Of a stretch of DNA of 50,719 bases, positions 1-8,362 are shown piece by piece (within the stretch, counting starts at the first letter, position 1; each line of letters opens with the position of its first letter). A model generated the notes under the pieces. The model was given only the letters and a program-made list of their open reading frames with translations, was not told the origin of the DNA and ran no database searches. The position numbers and the translations under genes are program-made. This stretch comes from Candidatus Symbiopectobacterium sp. 'North America' (GTDB taxonomy: Bacteria; Pseudomonadota; Gammaproteobacteria; Enterobacterales; Enterobacteriaceae): the NCBI RefSeq assembly GCF_015762685.1, contig NZ_PEHF01000087.1:1-50719 (forward strand). The letters are read 5' to 3'.

Positions 1-50
1 GACTTCAAAACGGCGATGATCTGGTGTTCGGTGAATCGGGCTTTACGCAT
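1..50 (-). mobile_element. IS3-type transposase OrfA, N-terminal fragment at window edge
   Basis: Read on the minus strand from an ATG at 48-50, this encodes MRKARFTEHQIIAVLK, the usual start of OrfA (helix-turn-helix subunit) of IS3-family transposases of the IS407/IS2-like type. GGAG lies just upstream of the ATG. The rest of the element runs off the window, so its integrity cannot be judged. The outer end of the IS should lie within the next ~70 bp, but I could not delimit the terminal inverted repeat. It marks the left border of the accessory island. Confidence 0.75.
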
Positions 51-288
51 GGCGATCTCCTCAGCCGGACATAATCAGTATGTCAGAAGATCTCTAAAAG
101 TGAATGATTCGGTTTACCGGGATACTTACAATTTATTCGCGCGATCCCGGCAGAACCCAGCATAGCGGCATTGAAACGCTCTATCATGCGAAACATGCAG
201 AACTCACGTTTGCCTCGTGAGGTCATTAGCATAATCGTTAAGATGAGATTGAGCTACTCAATAAGAATTCAATTTGGGAGCAGTGGTC

Positions 289-337
289 GCTCTGTGTTGA
301 ACGATTAAGCAGCATATTTAACATAGCGTCTGTTTTC
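289..337 (+). repeat. 49-bp imperfect repeat, left copy
   Basis: This noncoding stretch matches 4132-4180 in the same orientation at 40 of 49 positions, with the shared core ATTAAGCAGC and a later shared CATAG/GTCTGTTT. Weaker similarity extends about 40 bp to the left of both copies (a CAATAAG block). The two copies bracket the membrane protein, peptidase, beta-family, nuclease and integrase genes. They may be diverged attachment-site regions or integrase arm sites of the element; they could also be a duplicated promoter region. The remainder of 51-288 shows no gene I recognise. Confidence 0.6.
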
Positions 338-381
338 TTTCTGCACTACACAAAGAAAGATTAGAAAAAATCTGAAAATCA

Positions 382-525
382 GAGGTTGACTACTCTTGTA
401 AGGAGTAGTCATGTACCGTCCTCTCAACGAGGCCTGTTCGAAGGCCTCAGGGATGAGGCCATCAAAGTGGCTGTGGCGATTAACTTAAACAGGTAGTACA
501 GTAGGAGAATGGACGGCTCAACCTC
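382..525 (+). ncRNA. Candidate structured RNA upstream of the membrane-protein gene
   Basis: Several nested complementary segments are visible. GAGGTTGA (382-389) pairs with TCAACCTC (518-525). GACTACTC (388-395) pairs with GAGTAGTC (403-410) around a 7-nt loop. CCGTCCTCTC (416-425) pairs with GAGA-AT-GGACGG (505-516). GAGGCCT (429-435) pairs with AGGCCTC (442-448). The outer closing stem, short hairpin and longer stem resemble the layout of a retron ncRNA or a structured leader, but no reverse transcriptase is present. It ends 9 nt before the next ATG, so it could act as a 5' leader of that gene. The function is inferred from folding only; no RNA family was recognised. Confidence 0.45.
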
Positions 526-534
526 ATCATTTAA

Positions 535-1113
535 ATGAATAAAGTATCCTATTTTTATCTTCTTTTGCTTCTGACATGCTTTGTGCCGCACGCTGTAAAT
601 GCTCAGACAGCAGCGAACGGAGGTTCACTGCTTGGCACCTCAACCCCAGCAGTGAGCACATACACTGAGAACAAGGTACATGAGGGAAAAGTAAATAAAA
701 ACAAATATTTAAAATATCAAAAACTATTAGTATTAAATTCTTTGGTTAATGATCAGAAAAAACAGATTCAATCCATGCAGGATAAAATTGAAAACAGTAA
801 TGGTCTCAATTTTGCCGTATGGACAGGAATTTTATTAGCTTCTGTTGCAGTAATCCTAACTGTCCTAGGGATCGTAATGGCATTATTCTCATTTTTAGGT
901 TATAAGAAAATGATCAATAGTGCTCAAGATGCGGCCACAAAAATTTCTACAGAAAAAGCGCCAGTAGTGACTGAAAGTGTATTGCTCAAGTTGATAGATC
1001 AAGGAAACTTTTACGCTGTAATTTTTAGCGTAGTACAAAAAGTAACCTATCGTGGGATTGAATTTTCATCTGGAGATATGCTTGAGGATAATAAACAGGA
1101 GGGAGTAGAATGA
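535..1113 (+). CDS. Small membrane protein with signal peptide, coupled to ImmA/IrrE gene
   Basis: I do not recognise a family. The 192-residue product starts with a clear signal sequence (hydrophobic residues ~5-20, AxA-like VNAQ at ~21-24), followed by a Gly/Ser/Thr-rich linker, a Lys- and Gln-rich charged stretch (~50-85) that may form a short coiled coil, and one long hydrophobic segment (~93-123). A charged C-terminal domain of ~70 residues follows. The topology would be one transmembrane helix with an exported N-terminal part. Its stop overlaps the next start (ATGA, 1110-1113), the arrangement of translationally coupled genes whose products act together. The codons are AT-rich, like the rest of the island and unlike the chromosome further right. 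A membrane effector controlled by the peptidase is one possibility, by analogy with known toxin or defence modules only. Confidence 0.6.
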   Translation: MNKVSYFYLLLLLTCFVPHAVNAQTAANGGSLLGTSTPAVSTYTENKVHEGKVNKNKYLKYQKLLVLNSLVNDQKKQIQSMQDKIENSNGLNFAVWTGILLASVAVILTVLGIVMALFSFLGYKKMINSAQDAATKISTEKAPVVTESVLLKLIDQGNFYAVIFSVVQKVTYRGIEFSSGDMLEDNKQEGVE

Positions 1114-1617
1114 AATTAACAAACTCAAATGAATGGGTTTCTCTCACCGAAGAACAAACCTCATTAATAAGAAAACATCAACTTTAACTTCCAATTTCCA
1201 ATTGCAGTTGGAGCCATAGCAAAAGCATTAGGGATTACTGTAAAAAGATCTACTTTAGCTGCTGGAATATCAGGTGAAATAAAAGAAGAAGATGGAAATG
1301 TGGTAATTAGGGTAAATAGACATGATGTCAAAGAACGTCAACGTTTTACACTTGCCCATGAAATAGCTCATTTTCTACTTCACCGAGACCGCATCGGTGA
1401 TGGAATTACTGATGATATTTTATACCGTTCGAAGCTATCGGATTTCATGGAGGTTCAAGCAAATCGTTTAGCTGCGGACATACTTATGCCGGGTCATCTT
1501 ATTCAACCAAAACTTAAAGAATTTACAGAACTAAGGGATGAGGAAAAATATAAGAAATTAGCTGATATGGCAGAGGTATCTACTACAGCTATAAAAATTC
1601 GTCTTGGTAAAATTTGA
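1110..1617 (+). pseudogene. ImmA/IrrE family metallopeptidase, frameshifted
   Basis: The reading frame opens at an ATG overlapping the upstream stop and ends after 25 codons (TAA at 1185-1187). The neighbouring frame, readable from about 1170, carries the rest of the protein, so a one-base slip near 1170-1190 separates the two parts. The second part has the zinc-binding HEIAHFLLH motif (HExxH) and the RxAADILMP stretch typical of ImmA/IrrE (COG2856) proteins, followed by a short helical C-terminus. In this family the peptidase cleaves a repressor (as in ICEBs1 ImmA) or works with an Xre antitoxin; no Xre domain is seen here. An internal start at GTG 1300 would keep the HExxH but lose the N-terminal third. 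Confidence 0.8.
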
Positions 1618-1628
1618 GGGGGGGGGGG
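1618..1628 (+). repeat. 11-G homopolymer between peptidase stop and beta-gene start
   Basis: Eleven consecutive G residues lie directly after the TGA of the peptidase gene and one base before the ATG at 1630. The tract occupies the ribosome-binding position and is the only purine-rich element there. G/C tracts of this length slip readily during replication, so the distance and strength of the ribosome-binding site could vary between cells. Confidence 0.85.
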
Positions 1629-1629
1629 A

Positions 1630-2753
1630 ATGTTTTTATTAGATGAGTTATTTAATTTTAAATATGCACCCATTCTTTCTTTGAGTCCTTCTGAAATGGA
1701 AGCATTATAGCAACTTCCTGAAAAAGATAAGGAATTGATCTTGCCTATATTTTCATTAAAAGGATGGATGAGTTCTCAGATACTAGAGAATTCTTTAAAA
1801 AAATAAAGAAAACGATTGGAGACAGGAAGTGGATCGCACATTTTGATAAAGAATATTTGTCTGGTAATAAACACTATCTGCTCACAGGAACTTATCCCAG
1901 AGAGGTTTTTAATCAACTGGTAGAGTTAAAAAAACCAAGTGAAGGATATAAAAACTGGTACTTTTTTTTGAAAGAAATTCCAGAAGCTATTCCAACCGTA
2001 TTTCTTGATGACTTAGCACAACTTGAAAATCAGTTAACAAATTTAGCTAGTTTGGATAGGGGACTAGTATTTGTATTTGAAGTAAAGAAACTAGCTCTAA
2101 CATCTTACATTGAAATCATTAATACCATTACTAAATTAAAAATAAATGATATCTTTTTTGTGTATGATTTAGGCACAATTGGAAGTGAATATAATGATTA
2201 TTATCAGCCTTTTATAAATCTAATAAATAGAACAAAAGGGATAATTTCATTTGCACGAATTACTATTTTAGGCACATCATTCCCATTTAACTTTGCAGGT
2301 TATCATAGAGGGGAGAATTCTATTTATGAAAGATTATTATTCAACAAAATAAAAAGTGCTGTTGCTTTTTACCCAATCATCTATTCTGATCGAGGGAGTG
2401 CAAGGATTGAAAAATAATCTGGTGGTGGAAATCTCTCGCCCCCAAGGATAGATTATCCTTTAAAAAATGATTGGCGTTTTATCCGACGCGAATTCAAAGA
2501 TCCTAAATCTCCAGAAGATGGAGAGAAAGAATACCTCTACTATCTCTGTGCTAAAGAAATTATGCAGCAGGAGTATTGGTCGAAGAGTTTGCATTTATGG
2601 GGCACGCAGATGATTGAATTAACATCAAAGCAAGAAAAGTTTGGAATAAACACACCACAAAAAGCTACTGCGGTCAGAATTAATCTTCATTTATATACTC
2701 AGTTACATTATGATCATGAAGAAATTGATACCGATGAGAATTGGGTAGATTAA
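1630..2753 (+). pseudogene. Beta family protein (phage T4 Beta-like), disrupted
   Basis: Joined across lesions, this gives about 374 residues starting MFLLDELFNFKYAPILSLSP, which resembles the N-terminus of proteins named beta family protein after phage T4 Beta (Pfam Beta_protein). The start is followed by the usual KxxELILPIF segment. Three lesions are visible: an in-frame TAG at 1708-1710, a one-base frameshift near 1755-1763 (the downstream frame reads MDEFSDTREFFKKIKK), and an in-frame TAA at 2415-2417. Sequence after the last stop stays open and protein-like to a TAA at 2751-2753. The biochemical activity of this family is not established to my knowledge. Members often sit next to ImmA/IrrE genes in mobile islands, as here. 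Confidence 0.65.
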
Positions 2754-2807
2754 AAATCTTCCGAGCCGAAGATTTAATTATTATTAATAACTTTCTTCGG
2801 CATCTGT

Positions 2808-3508
2808 CTATTTTAACTGTTCTAACACACTACCTTGAACTAGAGCATGTGTGTGTTTTATTTTAGAATAATGACTTAAAAAGTCCAAATCGTTAATAGT
2901 TACTTTATTTCCTACATTTATGTTCTCTAGAAAATTGGTCGATGTTAACTTGAATCTCTGAGACAGTATATCTATCACAAAGGATTTTAACTTTTCATAC
3001 GAAATCTTATTAAGATTATCTGTTAAAATCGTTTTTATTTCTTTCTTACCACCCGTACCTAATTGTATATTAAAGGCACTAGCCAACTTTCTCATGTCTT
3101 GTACTCTTAGCAAATCAAGATAATTAGCTTTACTCTCAATTCTCGAAGCTTTTCCTCTTTTTTTATGGTTATTTTTTGTTCTATAACCTCCCAAACTTTA
3201 ATGTCATCACTTACTAAATTTAATATATTATCCAGATGTTTAGGTGTTGTAACAACGATGGTTTTATCAAAGTATTGACGGTATTTTTCCAATTGACTTG
3301 ATAGCCTGTACAGGCTATCAGCATCGCTTTTTATTTCATAAGCCATTATTTTTTTATTAGTTAAAACTGCAAGATCTAATCGTCTTGAAAAAGAGTCAAT
3401 TGTTAACTCATTAATTACAGTAACATTTTTATTTAATTCACTTTTATTAAGCAAATAATTTAATACGGTTTTCTTTATTTCTTTCTCTAAGGTGTTAAAA
3501 TTGCTCAT
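2808..3508 (-). pseudogene. sce7726-like PD-(D/E)XK nuclease-type protein, frameshifted
   Basis: The minus-strand frame starting at 3508 encodes ~115 residues with INELTIDSFSRRLDLAVL, then AYEIKSDADSLYRL and QLEKYRQYFDKTIVV. This is the D-x(n)-ExK core layout of sce7726-family, restriction-endonuclease-like proteins. A slip near 3130-3150 moves the rest (SKANYLDLLRVQDMRKLA and about 85 more residues) into another frame that ends at 2808. The complete protein would be about 230 residues, normal for the family. It is convergent with the beta-family gene, with a 54-bp gap. The role of sce7726 proteins is not known in detail; their occurrence in islands suggests nucleic-acid defence or mobility. 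The family call is from motif recall. Confidence 0.65.
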
Positions 3509-3559
3509 ACTACCGCCATTAAAATAATTTCACCTTATAAGTATCAACTAAAAATTCTC

Positions 3560-3837
3560 TTAGGCAAGCATTTTTACACCCCTTAAAGGGCTGCAATCTG
3601 AGTTAACTATATAATCCGTATACCATTGTATCAGCCTCTCTCTACCCTTCAAGACATTGCTCATAGTTGTAACTCCTATGCAACGCGTCCTTATCTACAT
3701 GTGTTAGCTGTGTTTCAATCCACACCGAGTCAAAGTCTTCTTCATGCAGAATGGTGCTCATGGTATGGCAGAAACCATGCCCCGTCAGTCTTCCTTTATA
3801 CCCCAAAACTCAATCATCTGCTTAATGCTGTCCTTTG
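3560..3837 (-). pseudogene. P4-type tyrosine integrase, C-terminal remnant
   Basis: Only the last ~90 residues remain on the minus strand. DSIKQMIE is joined by a slip near 3808 to GYKGRLTGHGFCHTMST, then LHEEDFDSVWIETQLTHVD and a degenerate SYNYEQCLEG. A TAG and a further slip at about 3642 lead to RERLIQWYTDYIVNS and a stop at 3560-3562. This is the HxxR-to-tyrosine region of P4-family integrases. The catalytic Arg of HGFRHT is Cys here (codon 3768-3770, a CGC to TGC change). The N-terminal DNA-binding and first catalytic-box regions are absent. It identifies the 0.3-4.2 kb segment as a P4-like integrative element that can no longer excise by its own integrase. Confidence 0.85.
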
Positions 3838-4131
3838 AGCCTAGCTGTATCGGTTTGTCAGGTTGTTAGCCTCATTAGGGCTCCAAATGGTGGAAATTTT
3901 GCCCCCAGAATACACCTGATTCTGATAGGGACCGTTGATTTTGGGAAAATACCTACTATCACCATTTTTGCAGTAAAGCGGCGTAACATAAGGTCAAGGA
4001 TAGGTTGCCCTCATAGCAACTTGCCCTACGTCAATTAATAGCAGGTATAGCTATATAAGGTGTCACGATTTAGTTTAGTCGTTGAGCATGAAAGAAAACT
4101 GTTCAATAAGTGTACAATCCATATGAAGATT

Positions 4132-4180
4132 GCTCTGCGTTTAAAAATTAAGCAGCTTATTCAGCATAGAGTCTGTTTAC
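4132..4180 (+). repeat. 49-bp imperfect repeat, right copy
   Basis: This is the partner of 289-337 (40 of 49 identical, same orientation). It lies upstream of the decayed integrase, where attachment sites of P4-type elements are normally found. The surrounding 3838-4246 contains only short open frames with no recognisable product. No tRNA 3' end, the usual P4-type target, was seen at either copy, which weakens the attachment-site reading. Confidence 0.55.
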
Positions 4181-4327
4181 GGTGTACTTAAGGGTGTAGT
4201 TAATCTAAAACAAGATTAAATAAAACCTTTATAAAACAAATGATTTATGCCTCCACTCGATATTCAGATTCAGGCTTTTTTTCATCTCGCAAATTGTAAT
4301 AGCGAGCTGACAGCCCTGGACAGGCAA

Positions 4328-6969
4328 CTACCTGACAACCTGCAACGTCACATGCAGCAGGTATTCCACCTCAAAATCTCCCGAGCCGCTTCTCGCAGAG
4401 AAATGGATATCGCCCACATAACTCCCTGGCGGCAAGGTCGCATTATCGTCAGCCGAGAAAACCAGCTCAGCATCCATACCATTCCCGACCTTGGCGCAGC
4501 CAATAGCGTCATTTAGCGGCCTGAGCTTACAGCCAGAATGGCGATATCCTCTGAATTTCACCGTATAGCGATTTTCATCCGCTTGGTTGGTCAGCGTCGC
4601 GACTAAAGCCTGATCGCTACGCGATGACCAGACCAATTGCTGAGGGCCAAGGGTCGGTGCTTTTGCGACAAACCCTAATGATGAATACCCCTTGACCGGT
4701 ACCGAGCGATATCTGACACCTTCACTCGCGATATCCCAGGAATCCTCAATAAATCCCATGGTTTTGACGCTGATATCACTCACGCTGGAATGGTTAATAG
4801 CAGCGGTAACCGTCACCTTACCTTTATCAACACTTTTTAAGCTGGCACTGGCGATACCCTGCGCAGATGTTGGTGTCTTGCTGGCGGACAAGTGACCAAA
4901 TGAATGACGCCATTGCACTATGGCATTGGGAACAGGGTTACCGTGCGCATCGCTAATCAAGGCAGTAAACTTAATATAATCAATGCCATCACCTGTCAGT
5001 AAGGATTTATCCGCAGACAGAGACTCGACCTTGGCAGTTGTCACATAGGCCTTAAGCGCAAATCTTGCCGATAATGATGCCATCGCCACGCCATCAAGCC
5101 GTGGCGTTACTGAATACACGCCCGCTTTCGTTCACCTTACTGTGGCAATATAACGTCCAGCCTCCCCGCTTTCACTGATTGCACTGAGAGCCACTTCACC
5201 AGTAGGAGGGGGCTCCCCCTGCTGATTTCGTAGCCGGAAGGAAAGATGGCTGGTCATGTTACTCAAGGGTCTACCGTTACTGTCTTTTAGATTGAGGACG
5301 ATGTTGATACTGCTCGTATTGTTCGCCACGGCTGAAGCCGGCATCACCGAAAACGCGCTGCGGGCAGTATCCGAGGACATACGCATCATAGCCATTGCGG
5401 GCGCATGAACGCGTACCCAGGATTTCCCCTGATTCGAGCGATGTCCCTGGGTATCGACAGCAACGGCGCAAACGCGATAGCAGTTCTGGGGTTGACCGCT
5501 GTCCTTATAGTTCGGTAACACCACTGCATAATTTTGGTATCCGCGCGGCAAAATTTTTCCGCCAGCAGCGATCAACGCCGGTGCAGACCACTCCAGGCAA
5601 GCGAGTTTATCGGTGGCATTCACTTCAACATTGAGTGGCTTTTGCTCTCCGGAATACCCATCTACCGCCCGGATCATGCTCAAAAAGAGGCGTTGCACCT
5701 TGCTGTACTCAAGCACCAGATGATTTTTACGCGTCACAAGATCGTAACGCTACTTCGGCAAATGGCGAGTCGAACGAACCGCTTCAGGATCAAGCTGCCG
5801 CTCCCAAGGCAGACTAAACTGATAGTGAAATTGCAGGCCAAAACGTCTGTCACTACTGCCAGCTTTCCTGCTACGCTGCTCTGCGCTCAAGGTCATCAGT
5901 GGGAAGGGGGTATAGCTTACGCCCGCACCAATCGCATGTGGGTTATGCTGGCGATCGTCTTTACCAAACAGTACCACCTGCTCGCCATAAAACTGTTCAT
6001 ACAGTAGTTTCACACCAAGTTGGGGCCAATCAGGTAAAAAGGCCTCCGTGTGAATATCCCACCCATTCGCAGGACGCTCCCGTTCATTACCATACGGCGC
6101 TTTCCAATTGCTAAGGCGCAGGTAACTGTTCACACCCAGCTTCAGGAAATCACGCCAATACTCTACGCCAATCCCCGCACGCACATGATGATGGGAAAAA
6201 TCGTAGTCGAGAAAACTGTTGCCCCCCACCACCGCGCTGTGCGTGACGTGACGCATGCCTAAACCCAGGTTTGCCTCCACACGTTTATCGATATGGCAGG
6301 ATACTGCCCTGAGTGAAAATAAGATTGTCCTGCCGGTCCCGCAAAGGAAGCAGTAAATCAACCTGCGATTTTTTAAGCAAAGAGGCATTATTCGCATCGA
6401 GTTGCACACGAGCAGTACCAAAACGACTTAGCCAATGCTGAAACCCACTACCCGCCTGATCAATAGCAATGCGATGCAGTTCAGTAATAGCGGTATCGCG
6501 CCTTGGATCGTCAGCGAGAAAAGGGCCAACCCGGAGGGCTAATTGGGCAACCTGATGCGAACGTTCATTATCTGGAATTAGCAGGGAAGGCTCAGTACAG
6601 ATGATAATCTGTACCGCTTGATGCCAAAGGCAACGCTGGAATAATCAGTTTCTCACCAGGTTGAAGATCATCAAATTCATATAAGAAACTCCGTGATTCA
6701 TTTAATTTTCGCAATACCTCCATACTGACATGCAGATTTTTTGCCACGGATTGTAGTGATTCACCTATTTTCAACGTATATAGCGTAGTAGGTAGAGAAG
6801 AAAGGTGCTCGGAATCAGTGAAAATTTGATGAGTAGATTGTGCATATGAAGAGAAGATCGGGCCACCCAGAGCGAACATAAACAAGAAGGCGCGCTGTGA
6901 GTAAATAGGATTTACTCTTAAAAACTGCAGTAAATGGCAAAAGAAATCACGCACAAGCATGCACTTCAC
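4328..6969 (-). pseudogene. Intimin/invasin-like inverse autotransporter adhesin, decayed
   Basis: The pieces line up as one outer-membrane adhesin. At the N-terminus is a hydrophobic signal region, then a LysM peptidoglycan-binding domain (TLKIGESLQSVAKNL ... LQPGEKLIIP). It is followed by the inverse autotransporter beta-barrel (VEANLGLGMRHV, WDIHTEAFLPDWPQLGVKLLYEQF, PHAIGAGVSYTPFPL) and two or more Ig-like (Big_1) passenger domains. The reading frame shifts near 6590 and again near 6290. In-frame stops lie at 5750-5752 (TAG) and 5132-5134 (TGA). In this family the barrel exports the C-terminal passenger for host-cell or biofilm adhesion. About 880 codons remain recognisable. Four independent lesions make it clearly non-functional. 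Confidence 0.85.
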
Positions 6970-7271
6970 CTGTAATTCCGAAAATAATGAATACAGGAAA
7001 TGACAGGTAAATAAAAATAGAGAAACAGCATCATCACATTATGAAACTATTCTTACAATCCTGTCTTACCATCGTAGCGTTTCGGTGATCATTCAGTAGG
7101 AGGGTAGAACAAAATCAGCGATAATTCTTTCAAAAAATGCCCCAGTATCACCATGATGATTATAAGCAAATAAATAAAAAGATAAAAAATTACAACCAAT
7201 TGATTATAATGAGTTATTTTATAAAAACATCAAGGTGCAACTATAATCAAAACAATAATTTTCCTTTTCAT

Positions 7272-7856
7272 TCAAAATTTTTCTGGCAAATCGGAAACTG
7301 AGATAAGCTTCCCTTCTTTTATTTCAATATACCCCCCTTTTTTCAACTCGGATAGTATTATCATGACATGGCTACGGGACAACCCTGTTAGCTTGGTAAT
7401 AATCGAGGCTATGCCAAATTGCATTCTAAAATCCAGAGGTTTATCAATATAATGCAATAATATGCTTCTTATCACCTGATAGCTGTCAGGTTTCCCGGAT
7501 ATCAAGTCCCTTTGGTATAATTCGTTCAGGTTAGCGATCATAACGTAGATAAGACACTCCTCCAGGTGGTTCTCTTTTATTATTTTCTGTAGTTTATTAA
7601 CATCGCTTTGATAAATAACTGTTTCATGGCTTCCAGTAAAATAAACAGGGAAATAGGCGTCATACAAAAAGTTAACACCAAAGAAAACGGGGGCGTGTAG
7701 ATGCCCAAGAAGAATATCTTCATTTTTTCTATACACAGAGATAAATCTAGATGATACATAAAAAAATGACATTAAATCCTGTTTACCCTTGGTATTTTTC
7801 ACACTCACCATATGAGGTAACAAATGACTTTTCAATATATTTGTCTTACTGCTCAA
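7272..7856 (-). CDS. IprA-like winged-helix transcription regulator, frame broken at an A8 tract
   Basis: The C-terminus (TGLSRSHVMIILSELKKGGYIEIKEGKLISVSDLP) closely parallels the winged helix of E. coli IprA (YaiV), a Crp-like regulator involved in oxidative-stress response. The upstream part resembles the effector-binding-like domain. The given start (TTG, 7856) is unlikely. A better one is the ATG at 7901-7903, preceded by AGGTAGGAATC, which encodes 16 residues and then leaves frame at eight consecutive A residues on the coding strand (7857-7864). One extra A would join the two parts. The gene is therefore a recent pseudogene, or is expressed through slippage on the A tract. An ATG at 7811 could give a shortened product. 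Flanking 6970-7271 holds no gene that I see. Confidence 0.65.
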   Translation of the reverse strand: MSSKTNILKSHLLPHMVSVKNTKGKQDLMSFFYVSSRFISVYRKNEDILLGHLHAPVFFGVNFLYDAYFPVYFTGSHETVIYQSDVNKLQKIIKENHLEECLIYVMIANLNELYQRDLISGKPDSYQVIRSILLHYIDKPLDFRMQFGIASIITKLTGLSRSHVMIILSELKKGGYIEIKEGKLISVSDLPEKF

Positions 7857-8106
7857 TTTTTTTTAAACAATGGGCAGCGTTTGTCTTCATAATTATATAA
7901 CATGCTAGATTCCTACCTTATCTTAAAAACCGGTCTTCACTTTGAAGAATTGAATCGAATAAAAACAATAACATCATATTTTATTGGCATAGATACCGAT
8001 ATTAAGCAATTTTAATATTTTTACAAAAATGGTGGGATCAATGTTTTTTTCTATTACCAAATGCGGACAAAGCCTATTTATATAAAAATTGCTTTTATTT
8101 TTACTC

Positions 8107-8349
8107 TCAATTAAGAAAACAATCTTTTTTTTCTGAAACAGAATGGACTGAGGCTAAAAAATCCTCAGATATAATCCAGATTCTCTGCAAAGGATCAATG
8201 ATGAGAATATCGATGCTCTGCCGTTTCAAAAGATCGATAACATCTTGTTGTGTTGCAGCAATATAAATTGGTTCAAAGGTATCAAGTAGCGCCTTGGCAC
8301 CAAGAACAAAGAAAGAATCCAAATCATAGAAAACAATATTACTTGGCAT
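8107..8349 (-). CDS. Short receiver-like protein, probably a truncated LuxR-type regulator
   Basis: The 80-residue product begins MPSNIVFYDLDSFFVLGAKALL and continues with IDILIIDPLQ, resembling the N-terminal half of small LuxR-type regulators with a degenerate receiver domain. Its start is similar to that of the broken regulator immediately upstream (NNVLLFGRDSFFCKTVSDIL), which suggests tandem paralogues. The DNA-binding HTH half is absent and none is readable in any frame in 7904-8106, so the gene looks truncated. It starts 14 bp after the end of the upstream regulator and could share its transcript. An independent small protein cannot be excluded. Confidence 0.45.
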   Translation of the reverse strand: MPSNIVFYDLDSFFVLGAKALLDTFEPIYIAATQQDVIDLLKRQSIDILIIDPLQRIWIISEDFLASVHSVSEKKDCFLN

Positions 8350-8362
8350 AGTGAAACTCTGA

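Noticed and set aside
382..525. A bona fide retron (msr-msd)
   Set aside because: No reverse transcriptase is found in any frame nearby and the internal stem layout is not the simple long msd hairpin. Kept only as a structured RNA of unknown type.
3835..4038. 67-codon plus-strand frame next to the integrase remnant
   Set aside because: It overlaps noncoding sequence beside the integrase wreck and has no domain or Shine-Dalgarno sequence.
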